A stretch of 64,000 bases of DNA from Lentibacillus daqui. Its GTDB lineage: Bacteria > Bacillota > Bacilli > Bacillales > Amphibacillaceae. The position numbers and the translations under genes were made by a program. The stretch lies in contig NZ_CP114176.1 in the NCBI RefSeq assembly GCF_027186265.1, positions 1,426,001 to 1,490,000 on the forward strand, in the 5' to 3' direction. The notes below the pieces were generated by a model. The model saw nothing but the letters and a program-made list of their open reading frames with translations, searched no databases and was not told the DNA's origin. Positions 43,181-51,152 of the stretch are shown here, in pieces (position 1 is the stretch's first letter; every line of letters begins with the position of its first letter).

Positions 43181-43217
43181 AAAAAGCGGCAACAGTGATA
43201 AACTGCTGCCGCTTTTT
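43181..43217 (+). terminator. terminator after ysdC
   Basis: AAAAAGCGGCA pairs with TGCCGCTTTTT, with inner CAGT/ACTG and a T run. Confidence 0.9.
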
Positions 43218-43257
43218 ACGCTAAATACGTGTCCAGGAAGGCGGGGGATAAACAGCC

Positions 43258-43278
43258 CGTAAATTCCTGATTCTGTTC
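43258..43278 (+). repeat. left imperfect direct repeat of the accessory block
   Basis: CGTAAATTCCTGATTCTGTT plus C matches 48348-48368 at 19 of 21 bases in the same orientation. The two copies bracket the ABC transporter and DUF6583-like genes. Confidence 0.45.
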
Positions 43279-43286
43279 CTCTGGAT

Positions 43287-43315
43287 CAGTAGGGGAGGAA
43301 AGGAAACTCCCACTG
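43287..43315. other. hairpin after the ABC operon
   Basis: CAGT-a-GGGAG pairs with CTCCC-ACTG around a purine-rich loop. No U run on the minus strand, so it is a weak terminator candidate for the ABC operon, or a repeat remnant. Confidence 0.4.
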
Positions 43316-43329
43316 AATGAAGTTTCACT

Positions 43330-44001
43330 TTATAATTTTACAATGTCTTTACCGGCCTTTTGCAGGATTTGCTGGTAAAAGGGATCATGGCCAATACAGA
43401 AAACGCGGTCACACAAATCGATAATCTCATCCATATCATGCGACGTATACATGATGGTCATATTCTGACTTGTCGCCTGATTTTGTAAGTACATGCCAAT
43501 TTCTTTACGTGACTTTAAATCAATCCCGGCAGTTGGTTCATCCAATAATAATAGCGATGGATCGTGGATTAGCGTAATTGCCAAATTCAGTTTGCGTTTC
43601 ATACCACCTGATAATGATTTCACCGGTTCCTTCCATTTTTCTAAATTCATGTCCAGACAAAGCTTATGTAAAACTTCTTTATTTTTCTTTTTCCATGATA
43701 AATGTTCAAAGAAGACCATGTTTTCTTCTACACTGAATTCTTCCCATACAGCAATGTCCTGGGGAACAAATCCGATTTGTCGACGCACCTTTTTGCGATT
43801 TTGCCGATAATCCAGATCATGGAAGTTGATTGTGCCAGATGTAGGCTGGATAAGGGTAGCTAATATTTTCATTAAAGTCGACTTTCCTGCACCATTTTCC
43901 CCGACAAGTCCGATGATTTCGCCAGGTTTTATGGAAAAGCTGATATGATCCAGTATTCGCTTTTTCCCATAGTCCTTTACCAGTTGTTCAACGTGAAGCA
44001 T
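43330..44001 (-). CDS. ABC transporter ATP-binding protein
   Basis: A 223-aa ABC ATPase. Walker A GENGAGKST (34-42), Q-loop VPQD (Q81), signature LSGGMKRKLNLA (130-141), Walker B LLLDEPTAGID (151-161), H-loop TSHD. It belongs to the ABC-2 export class by its partners. It ends the three-gene operon and overlaps the upstream permease gene by 14 nt. The substrate is unknown; drug, bacteriocin or lipid export are all possible. Confidence 0.93.
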   Translation of the reverse strand: MLHVEQLVKDYGKKRILDHISFSIKPGEIIGLVGENGAGKSTLMKILATLIQPTSGTINFHDLDYRQNRKKVRRQIGFVPQDIAVWEEFSVEENMVFFEHLSWKKKNKEVLHKLCLDMNLEKWKEPVKSLSGGMKRKLNLAITLIHDPSLLLLDEPTAGIDLKSRKEIGMYLQNQATSQNMTIMYTSHDMDEIIDLCDRVFCIGHDPFYQQILQKAGKDIVKL

Positions 44002-45115
44002 AAAATTCCTCCTTTCTGCAATACCAGATAAATGCCAGAACTAAAATCACTAAAGATGACAGGTTCCAGTACTCGCCATCCAGAAACGGCTGAATCGGGT
44101 TGAGTTCTGTAATCCACGGCCAACGATTTATTATCCCATTAACAGGGATGATCGCTCCACTGCCAATCGCGAAAATTAGCGTTAGAGCAAATGCTGTCAT
44201 ATAATAATGGAATGATCGTTTAAACAGGTTTGAGAATAAAAAGATAGCCATATTCAAGAACAGTCTGAAACAAATCCAGCTCCAAATCGGTATTCGTTCA
44301 CCAAGCATGAGCCAAAACGTAATGATGGTGATCCCATCAAAAATAAGGCATAGAGTGGTATAGATCATAAAATTCAAGATGAGATAATGTTTCAATGACC
44401 AGCGCATAAATGCAAACCGCAGCCTGATACTTGCATGTTTTTCATGAATAATCCAGTCAAACAACAAAAGCGTTGCCAGCAAGGTAAAACTCGCCCATAT
44501 CCCCCATATGTTGATCAACTTGGTATCGTTATTTGGTGATGATGCTGTTTTACCAAAAGAAAAAGATGATGTTAACAGGTTTTCTTCCAACTGGATTTCA
44601 TCTGCTTTTGTAACAATTTCGTCTCGTGTCCATTGCTTGGGTGAAGCATACTGGCCAGTGAGTTCCTGTACCGTATGAACCGCTTTTGATCTGCCGGTTT
44701 GCTGCTGGATATACGACAGAATCATTTCTTTTACCGGGGTATACGCAAAGGATAGATCTGATCGATAGCCCGTTAGCAATTGATTTCGATTGTCATGAAA
44801 AATGTCTTCTCCGTAACCATCATGAATAATAAAGATACTGTCAAGTTGATGCTTTTTCAATTGATGGCGGGCATTCTCTTTTTCAAGCTGGTAAACATGA
44901 ACAAACGAGGTGGATGCGACCTGCTTTAACAATTCCTTCGCAGCTGGGGAATCGTCTTCAACTACAATACCAACAGGAATACTGCTTTTTGCTTTCATCG
45001 AATCAATTATTGTAACAATTCCAATGGTCGCCATTAGTGGTAGCAACAGCCATAATAAAAGTGTCAGCCAATGTTTTTTCCAATGCATACCCCGGGTTAA
45101 TAAAATGGATTTCAT
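43988..45115 (-). CDS. ABC-2 type permease (second of two)
   Basis: A 375-aa ABC-2 permease: one N-terminal transmembrane helix (about 20-38), a large extracytoplasmic domain (about 40-205), then five or six C-terminal helices. This YhgE/YhaP-like layout is typical of two-permease ABC-2 exporters. ATG 45115 overlaps the stop of the upstream permease (ATGA) with GGAAGGAGGGC upstream; a longer frame exists but lies inside that gene. Paired with the neighbouring permease as a heterodimer, by inference. Confidence 0.88.
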   Translation of the reverse strand: MKSILLTRGMHWKKHWLTLLLWLLLPLMATIGIVTIIDSMKAKSSIPVGIVVEDDSPAAKELLKQVASTSFVHVYQLEKENARHQLKKHQLDSIFIIHDGYGEDIFHDNRNQLLTGYRSDLSFAYTPVKEMILSYIQQQTGRSKAVHTVQELTGQYASPKQWTRDEIVTKADEIQLEENLLTSSFSFGKTASSPNNDTKLINIWGIWASFTLLATLLLFDWIIHEKHASIRLRFAFMRWSLKHYLILNFMIYTTLCLIFDGITIITFWLMLGERIPIWSWICFRLFLNMAIFLFSNLFKRSFHYYMTAFALTLIFAIGSGAIIPVNGIINRWPWITELNPIQPFLDGEYWNLSSLVILVLAFIWYCRKEEFYASR

Positions 45116-46335
45116 GGATTCTTGCCCTCCTTCCATAACGACATTGCCACAAAAACAAACAATCCGGAAGCTGACATTAGAGCAAGTGGCAGGTAATCTG
45201 CATAAATCCGTTGGTTTAAAATGATTTCCTCCAGCCATTTGTATGCCTGATTAGCAAAACTATAAGGAAGGTATGCTTGAACCCCGTGTGGAAAGTATAA
45301 TACTGGTATAATGGCACCGCTTATAAATAAGATGACAAATGTAAATAAAGACTGGACAAGCAATCGTAATTTTGCCGATCGGACTACTGTTTCTATTGTG
45401 GCCAACCCCTCTAAAAATGTAAAACTGTATAAGATAGTGATGATAGCTATTCGCCAGTAATCTTTTATATCCAGATTGATATGAATCATTCGTTGCAAGA
45501 CCATCAGGGCAAGCAAGCTTAAAATCATCACAATGAATAGGGATGTCAGCATTTTGGCCATCAGCTGCTGCAATTGTGTTACCCCATATAAACGCATTCG
45601 CTGATTCATTCGCAGTGGTTCGTGGTCGGTTAAAAAAGAATAGAAAGCAATTAACCAAATGGTCATAATAATAAACCAGCTTGCAAGACCATAGTAATGA
45701 ACCGGTGAACTTGTAGCATGATTGGTTATTGTTTTTTCCTCGATGATTTTATCTTTACCGATGGTGTAAAAGATAAAGCTTTTAAACTGGTCAAATAACA
45801 TGTCGCTCCTTTGTTCGGTTGCGATCGGCAGTTGTTTGGCAAAGTAGTTAATGGTCAGTATATTTGCTTGTGCAGCACGAATGTGCCGGGAAACACTGTC
45901 TATTAACTCCTTAATGATATAGCTGTCCATTCGTTTTGCCGGATTCCCTGTGATTGGTAATGTAACTGCATTTCCATTATATAAATCACTGGTAAACCCT
46001 TTTGGGAAGGTTATGTATCCACTTAATTGATTTTGTTGTAGCCGGTTGTTAGCCTCGTGCTCTGATAGTTGATTGATAGATAGGTAACTGCCCAGCTGTG
46101 TGGACTGTTCAATTAGTCCGACCACCAATTGGGTTTCGTCTGATTGATCCAGATCGACTAATCCGATCTCTATTGGTTCCTGTTTATCATGAGTCATCAA
46201 TGAGATTACAATTGTCTCGCTCAAACTGACAATAATAATAGGAAAAAGCAAAAGAAGAGGAAGTGATAGCCACTTCCTCCCAAACCTTTTGCAATTATGG
46301 TACATAAACAGGGTGATGTGTTTCAAGAATATCAT
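45112..46335 (-). CDS. ABC-2 type permease (first of two)
   Basis: A 407-aa ABC-2 permease with the same layout: TM1 (about 24-44), an extracytoplasmic domain (about 45-220), and a C-terminal membrane domain of five or six helices including FVILFISGAIIPVLYFP, an ABC-2 hallmark. First gene of the operon; ATG 46335 has AAAGGAAGTGACAAC upstream. Its upstream region is the 201-bp repeat element, so the promoter must lie in or beyond it. The position between ysdC and sspI is variable among Bacillaceae, suggesting accessory content. Confidence 0.88.
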   Translation of the reverse strand: MIFLKHITLFMYHNCKRFGRKWLSLPLLLLFPIIIVSLSETIVISLMTHDKQEPIEIGLVDLDQSDETQLVVGLIEQSTQLGSYLSINQLSEHEANNRLQQNQLSGYITFPKGFTSDLYNGNAVTLPITGNPAKRMDSYIIKELIDSVSRHIRAAQANILTINYFAKQLPIATEQRSDMLFDQFKSFIFYTIGKDKIIEEKTITNHATSSPVHYYGLASWFIIMTIWLIAFYSFLTDHEPLRMNQRMRLYGVTQLQQLMAKMLTSLFIVMILSLLALMVLQRMIHINLDIKDYWRIAIITILYSFTFLEGLATIETVVRSAKLRLLVQSLFTFVILFISGAIIPVLYFPHGVQAYLPYSFANQAYKWLEEIILNQRIYADYLPLALMSASGLFVFVAMSLWKEGKNP

Positions 46336-46356
46336 GTTGTCACTTCCTTTAGGGGA

Positions 46357-46557
46357 TGTTCAAAAGTTCCGGTAAAAATGACGTTCCCCTGCAAAAGGGG
46401 TATGCCGACGCCTGAGCGCAAGCCCGTTTTTAGTCGGCCTTCCTTTGAAGAAGTTCGTTGGCTTGCTTTTCCGCTCCTCATGTACCTTTTATGTACACTC
46501 CGGTGCTCAAAGCTACGCCGCCTAGAACTTCTCGGTCCTTTTTATCCTTTTTGAACA
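46357..46557 (+). repeat. 201-bp non-coding element with GTTCAAAA inverted ends
   Basis: Starts TGTTCAAAAG (46357) and ends CTTTTTGAACA (46557). Inside: a 60-nt module (46386-46445) with CCCC/GGGG and GCCGAC/GTCGGC stems that is also found, inverted, in the icd-mdh element; then a larger hairpin between GAAGTTC and GAACTTC. No coding capacity. Its size and inverted ends recall a MITE-like or REP-like element. It separates the ABC operon from the DUF6583-like gene. Confidence 0.75.
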
Positions 46558-46588
46558 CTCTCTTAAACACCGGCCGCGTTAATAAAGT

Positions 46589-48199
46589 CTACAAACCATT
46601 TAACCCGCCGCCAGCTCCTAAAATTCCCATTATCCATTTCTGATATTGTGGCGCTACATCGGTCTCGAAGTAATCCTCGATTTCATCGATCGACATACTG
46701 CCAATATCTTTTACATTTGAAGTATCTGGTGTCTTAACTTTTTTAATCGTTTTGGCATCTTTTGCTACAGTTAGGCTAAATGCATCCTGATTAATATCGG
46801 GCGCATCGACCGAGAAGTTGTTTTCCGAACTCATTTTATCATGATCATAAGATGCATTTCCTGACCAGTTCAGACTATAATTGTCATTGTAAGGATCAGT
46901 AACCGAGAATACACGTTCAAAGTCGCGTTTTTCATCTTTTAATGTTTCTTTTCCCTGGTAGGACAATTTAGTTTCGTCAGGAGCCACTAGTTTAATAGAA
47001 TCATTAGCTTTATTGTCCTTCCATGATAAATCCCCGGTCAAGGTGATTGCTTCCTTGTCAGTGTCGTCACTGCCAGTGATCTTATAATCAAATTTTTGTT
47101 GGGTGTCACTTAATAAGTTTGTACCTTTAACAGATAATGTATTGGTATCATCTTTATTTTCACCAACACCAATACTAAAATCGCGTTTTACAATCAGGTC
47201 ATTTTTTGCCCAAATGTCAGAAGTGAACCCATTTGGGATATGCGCTTCTTTTATTTCTTTGATACCTTTATCAATCTCTTTTCCAAACATGTTGTCAATT
47301 GCCTCGTCAAAATCGATGTTCTCGTCGAAATCCATGTCAAATGCCGATGGATCAATACCAAATGTTTGGATCTCCATCTGTTCTTTAAAGATTTTTTGCA
47401 ACTTTTTATCACCTTGGACCTTTTCCAAAATGGATACAAGTAAATCTTTCGTTTCTTGCTCGGATAAGTGGAACGTCAATTTTTTGGTGTTGAAATTTTT
47501 TCCGTCCACTTTAATTGTTTCTTTCGTTGACTCAAATGCGTCTCCCGGAAGATCTTTATATATTTCGGTTAGATATTCTTTTTTCAGGTAATCGGCATCT
47601 TTTTCCGGCAGACCTTTTGCCATTTCAAAGAAAGCATCAAAGTCAATTGTTTCTCCTTCAGGAAATGTTGGATCTGCTTCATGTATGAGCTTACCAACGT
47701 CTTTGTCTTTTATTTGCAAGTTTTCATCCAGAAATGGCAGACCCACCATCAGTTGATCAGCATCAAGGTAAAAGTTTAAGTCTTTGATTTCCAGTCCGCC
47801 AACACTTGCCTTCATATCGGTGTAAAGCTGCTTTTTCTCCAAATCAGTTTGCGCTGTTAAGTTAAGTGTGGAGTTATTAATAATATCTGATGGATCCATC
47901 ATTCCATAGCCACCACTTGGGTTATTATATTCACCCGACAATTCGAACGCTGTTTCTGTTGGATTTTCCTTTGTTTGTTTACTCCAATCCAATTCTGGCT
48001 CATACCGTTGTGATAGCTGGTCTTTCATAAAGTCGAAGGTGCCTTTTTCGGCTTTAAAGTATTGCGCCTTATCGGATCCGGTCAATAATGCATACGCCGT
48101 AATTCCGCCACCTATTAATAAGACGATGACGACAATAATGGCAATGAGCTTCTTGGAAATTCCTTTTTTTCCTGGATCCCCGTTTTGTGTTTCCTCCAT
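46589..48199 (-). CDS. membrane-anchored extracytoplasmic protein, DUF6583-like
   Basis: A 536-aa protein: short cytoplasmic N-terminus, one transmembrane helix (about 18-38, KLIAIIVVIVLLIGGGITAY) and a large extracytoplasmic domain of about 495 residues, rich in Asp, Lys, Thr and Ser with beta-type repeats of the 'FxLSxxE' kind. An acidic stretch FDMDFDENIDFDEAID lies in the middle. No Cys, so not a lipoprotein. I associate it with DUF6583 from memory; function unknown. ATG 48199 is preferred (GGGAGGAG about ten bases upstream) over ATG 48226. Confidence 0.75.
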   Translation of the reverse strand: MEETQNGDPGKKGISKKLIAIIVVIVLLIGGGITAYALLTGSDKAQYFKAEKGTFDFMKDQLSQRYEPELDWSKQTKENPTETAFELSGEYNNPSGGYGMMDPSDIINNSTLNLTAQTDLEKKQLYTDMKASVGGLEIKDLNFYLDADQLMVGLPFLDENLQIKDKDVGKLIHEADPTFPEGETIDFDAFFEMAKGLPEKDADYLKKEYLTEIYKDLPGDAFESTKETIKVDGKNFNTKKLTFHLSEQETKDLLVSILEKVQGDKKLQKIFKEQMEIQTFGIDPSAFDMDFDENIDFDEAIDNMFGKEIDKGIKEIKEAHIPNGFTSDIWAKNDLIVKRDFSIGVGENKDDTNTLSVKGTNLLSDTQQKFDYKITGSDDTDKEAITLTGDLSWKDNKANDSIKLVAPDETKLSYQGKETLKDEKRDFERVFSVTDPYNDNYSLNWSGNASYDHDKMSSENNFSVDAPDINQDAFSLTVAKDAKTIKKVKTPDTSNVKDIGSMSIDEIEDYFETDVAPQYQKWIMGILGAGGGLNGL

Positions 48200-48284
48200 T
48201 ATACCATTTCTCCTCCCTGTCTCCATGCTTCTAAATTAATTGTATTGTTTAGAACGGAGCCTAATTAAAATAATACTACGGATA

Positions 48285-48315
48285 ATTATATATCATTCAT
48301 GGAAACAATGGTCAA
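48285..48315 (-). promoter_or_regulatory. sigma-A-type promoter of the DUF6583-like gene
   Basis: On the minus strand TTGACC followed after 17 nt by TATATAAT (TATAAT at 19 nt), about 85 nt before the start codon. Confidence 0.5.
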
Positions 48316-48347
48316 ATGGTTATAGTTATATAATCCAGCTGGTTAAT

Positions 48348-48368
48348 CGTAAATTCCTGTTTTTGTTC
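48348..48368 (+). repeat. right imperfect direct repeat of the accessory block
   Basis: Same orientation as 43258-43278, differing at two of 21 bases. The remainder of the gap (48369-48586) is AT-rich and I see no gene in it. Confidence 0.45.
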
Positions 48369-48586
48369 TGATCCAAAGGCAGACTATTAGTTCTTTATAT
48401 CTAATTTAGTAGGAAAAAATGTAAAATATAAAACTATTATTTGGAATATGTACAACTGCAGAAAAATTTATTAGGACTTTTTTATTATTTTTGTGAAATA
48501 AAAGAGGTGGAACCGACAAAAATCGCCATCAATGAACGTGGATGCCTGGGGGAAGATATAATAACACATTTTCTTAATCAAGATAT

Positions 48587-48630
48587 AACATTCCGCGAAA
48601 GTTAAATGCTCTTTACGCGGAATGTTTCTC
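48587..48630 (-). terminator. terminator of sspI
   Basis: AACATTCCGCG pairs perfectly with CGCGGAATGTT; on the minus strand a T-rich stretch follows. Confidence 0.75.
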
Positions 48631-48651
48631 ATATTCTTTTGACAAATCAAC

Positions 48652-48879
48652 CTATGACATCGAATCGGTTGCTTCTTTCACACCTTGTTCCAGGCTGCTG
48701 ACCATTTCCAATCTTTCTTCCTGATCTGATTGTTTCCAGATTAATTCGAACAGTACACCTAAGCCAGGTAGCATTTTTTCTTCACCGTTTTGAATAGCAT
48801 CAACGATTGTATCTTTGAGTTGTTCCCGATCATTTGATGCAATATTAGTAAGAATGGCTTTTCGTAAATTTAAATCCAA
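48652..48879 (-). CDS. sspI: small acid-soluble spore protein I
   Basis: A 75-aa SspI: DLNLRKAILTNIASNDREQLKDTI-type start and the hallmark AIQNGEEKMLPGLGVLFELIW. Minor SASP packaged in the spore core, made in the forespore under sigma-G in B. subtilis. Start TTG 48879 (TGAGGTGATTGGA upstream) gives the family N-terminus MDLNLR; the frame is open further upstream but without homology. It is divergent from ysgA, the conserved arrangement. Confidence 0.94.
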   Translation of the reverse strand: MDLNLRKAILTNIASNDREQLKDTIVDAIQNGEEKMLPGLGVLFELIWKQSDQEERLEMVSSLEQGVKEATDSMS

Positions 48880-48973
48880 TCCAATCACCTCATTGTATAG
48901 TTTTGCGGTATAGTTTGACCAAAATAAACCGGAATATGTATGATAGACAGGAAACCGGATAAGGAGTAGGTAC

Positions 48974-49711
48974 ATGATCACGTCGATGCAAAACAATAAA
49001 GTAAAGCAATGGAATAAACTAAAGAAAAGGAAAGATCGAACAGGAACACATACTTTTTTGATTGAAGGATTTCATCTTATTGAAGAGGCTCATGCAAGTG
49101 ACTGGGAAATTGTTGAACTTATTTTACAGGACGGTATTCCTGTACCTGATTTTCTTCAGGAGTATGCTTATTACACTGTTTCCCAAGCAGTTATCCAACA
49201 AATTTCCAGCACAAAAACCCCCCAGGGAATTGTTGCAGTCGTTCGGATGAAGGAATACAAATGGGGGACATTCGAAAAACTTCTTTTGGTTGATTCCCTG
49301 CAAGACCCGGGTAACCTTGGAACAATGATTCGTACCGCAGATGCAGCTGGATTTGATGCCGTTATTTTAGGGGATAATACGGTTGATGTCTATAATGAAA
49401 AGGTAATCCGCTCCACCCAGGGATCCATCTTCCATATTCCGATTTTTCAGGAGAACCTGGTCACTAAAATCCCATCCTTGAAAAGAGAAGGATTTGCCAT
49501 TTGGGCATCTGCACTAACAAACGCATCCATTTATTCGGAGTTGTCACCGCAACCAAAAACAGCGTTAATCGTTGGTAATGAAGGTGCAGGTATTTCTGAA
49601 AATGTTCTTAACTTGGCTGATGATGTTGTGAAGATCCCAATTTACGGGAAGGCTGAATCACTAAATGCCAGTATTGCCGCGGGAATTTTAATGTATTATT
49701 TGCAAAGCTAA
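48974..49711 (+). CDS. ysgA: TrmH/SpoU-family RNA 2'-O-methyltransferase (YsgA)
   Basis: A 245-aa SPOUT methyltransferase. N-terminal substrate-binding domain (1 to about 95, KKRKDRTGTHTFLIEG), then the knotted AdoMet-binding domain with motif 1 DPGNLGTMIRTADAAGF, motif 2 IVGNEGAGIS and motif 3 SLNASIAAGILMY. It modifies rRNA or tRNA; the exact nucleotide is not given by the sequence. ATG 48974 follows AAGGAGTAGGTAC. Located upstream of pheS as in B. subtilis. Confidence 0.94.
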   Translation: MITSMQNNKVKQWNKLKKRKDRTGTHTFLIEGFHLIEEAHASDWEIVELILQDGIPVPDFLQEYAYYTVSQAVIQQISSTKTPQGIVAVVRMKEYKWGTFEKLLLVDSLQDPGNLGTMIRTADAAGFDAVILGDNTVDVYNEKVIRSTQGSIFHIPIFQENLVTKIPSLKREGFAIWASALTNASIYSELSPQPKTALIVGNEGAGISENVLNLADDVVKIPIYGKAESLNASIAAGILMYYLQS

Positions 49712-49714
49712 CTA

Positions 49715-49743
49715 TTGCAATTTGGACCTTTTTTGACTATAAT
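49715..49743 (+). promoter_or_regulatory. sigma-A-type promoter of pheST
   Basis: TTGCAA, a 17-nt spacer and consensus TATAAT, immediately after ysgA. Confidence 0.7.
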
Positions 49744-50043
49744 AAAGGAAATTTGAATGAACAGCAGTGCGATGAAAGAGCTTGTTGACAATTAAAGAAT
49801 CGGTCATAGGGAGGAAATGTCCTGGACTGTAAGCATTTCCGGCCGTTTATTTGTTAATATTTCACTCTGGAGCTGATACTTGGACCTTGGAAACCAGGAG
49901 TCGTTGGATTTCTGTGTTCATAAGTAAAGGTATGCCGGATTTTTCCGTTATCAAGTTTAAGCAGGTCACATATATATTTGTGTCAATAAGGGTGGTACCG
50001 CGAACCAAAGCCTCGTCCCTTTTCATGGGGGATGAGGCTTTTT
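49744..50043 (+). promoter_or_regulatory. T-box leader of pheST, specifier UUC
   Basis: T-box sequence AAGGGTGGTACCGCG at 49988-50002 and a terminator formed by AAAGCCTCGTCCC (50007-50019) and GGGGATGAGGCTTTTT. In Stem I the tip pairs GGAAATG with CATTTCC, ATTAA pairs with TTAAT lower down, and CAG(C)AGTG with CACTCTG at the base. Between them lies TTC (49861-49863), a phenylalanine codon. This fills the 393-nt gap before pheS. Uncharged tRNA-Phe would favour read-through. Confidence 0.92.
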
Positions 50044-50104
50044 GTATGGAAAAACAGAGTCTTTTTAAATGCTGATTTTACATATTCGAAAGGGAGGATT
50101 ATGC

Positions 50105-51139
50105 ATGAAGGAACAGTTGGAGGCGTTGCAGACCGAGGCACTGGAGCGTATTCGGGAAACGGATAGTCAAAAAGAGCTTCAGTCGATTCGGGTGGCTTAT
50201 TTGGGAAAGAAAGGGTCTATTACCGGGATTTTAAAAGGAATGGGCAGCTTATCAAAGGAAGAACGTCCAGTGGTGGGAGAGATGGCCAATCGGGTACGGG
50301 AGGCAATTACCGAAGCCATTGAGCAAAAGAATGAAATCCTTGAGCAACAGGCACTGGAACAACAACTGGCGAGTCAAACAATTGATGTCACTTTGCCAGG
50401 TCGCCCAGTAAATATTGGCGGTCCACATTTGCTGACCAGCATCATTGAAGAAATTGAAGATTTGTTCATTGGAATGGGCTATGAAGTACGTGAAGGTCCA
50501 GAAGTTGAAACGGATTATTTTAATTTTGAGGCATTAAACTTGCCGAAAAATCACCCGGCACGCGATATGCAAGATACATTTTATATTACGAATGAACTAT
50601 TAATGCGTACGCATACATCTCCGGTTCAGGCACGGACAATGCGCGCCTATCAAGGGAATACTGGTGTGAAAATGATTTGTCCAGGGAAGGTTTATCGCCG
50701 GGACAACGATGATGCCACCCATTCCCATCAATTTACGCAGATCGAAGGACTTTATGTGGACAAGGATGTTCGTATGAGTGACTTAAAGGGTACACTTGAC
50801 AGGTTTGCCAAAAAAATGTTTGGAGCAGATCGAAAAATCCGTTTGCGCCCAAGTTTCTTTCCGTTCACTGAACCGTCAGTTGAAATGGATATTTCCTGTA
50901 AAGTTTGTCACGGAAAGGGATGTTCGGTATGTAAAGGGTCCGGCTGGATTGAAATCCTGGGTGCTGGTATGGTGCATCCGAACGTATTATCCATGGCTGG
51001 CTATGATCCAGATGTATATACCGGATTTGCTTTTGGAATGGGACCGGAGCGGATCGCCATGTTGAAATATGGTATTGGGGATATCCGTCAATTCTACACA
51101 AACGATAAGCGATTCTTAAAACAGTTTCATCAAGCATAG
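50105..51139 (+). CDS. pheS: phenylalanyl-tRNA synthetase alpha subunit
   Basis: A 344-aa catalytic alpha subunit of the (alpha-beta)2 class II PheRS. N-terminal coiled coil (1 to about 85) contacts tRNA; class II core with TFYITNELLMRTHTSPVQ, VYRRDNDDATHSHQFTQIEG (motif 2) and FGMGPERIAMLKYG (motif 3). A CKVCHGKGCSVCKGSGW loop is present, as in B. subtilis. ATG 50105 follows AGGGAGGATTATGC; an in-frame ATG 36 nt earlier has no ribosome-binding site. pheT follows after 13 nt. Confidence 0.97.
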   Translation: MKEQLEALQTEALERIRETDSQKELQSIRVAYLGKKGSITGILKGMGSLSKEERPVVGEMANRVREAITEAIEQKNEILEQQALEQQLASQTIDVTLPGRPVNIGGPHLLTSIIEEIEDLFIGMGYEVREGPEVETDYFNFEALNLPKNHPARDMQDTFYITNELLMRTHTSPVQARTMRAYQGNTGVKMICPGKVYRRDNDDATHSHQFTQIEGLYVDKDVRMSDLKGTLDRFAKKMFGADRKIRLRPSFFPFTEPSVEMDISCKVCHGKGCSVCKGSGWIEILGAGMVHPNVLSMAGYDPDVYTGFAFGMGPERIAMLKYGIGDIRQFYTNDKRFLKQFHQA

Positions 51140-51152
51140 GAGGTAAGACAAG

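Noticed and set aside
48507..48605. A 32-codon GTG-started frame between the DUF6583-like gene and sspI
   Set aside because: No ribosome-binding site, no recognisable product, and it ends inside the sspI terminator hairpin.
48880..48973. Sigma-G promoter for sspI
   Set aside because: CTATACA-like boxes are present, but no convincing -35 at the right distance could be chosen.
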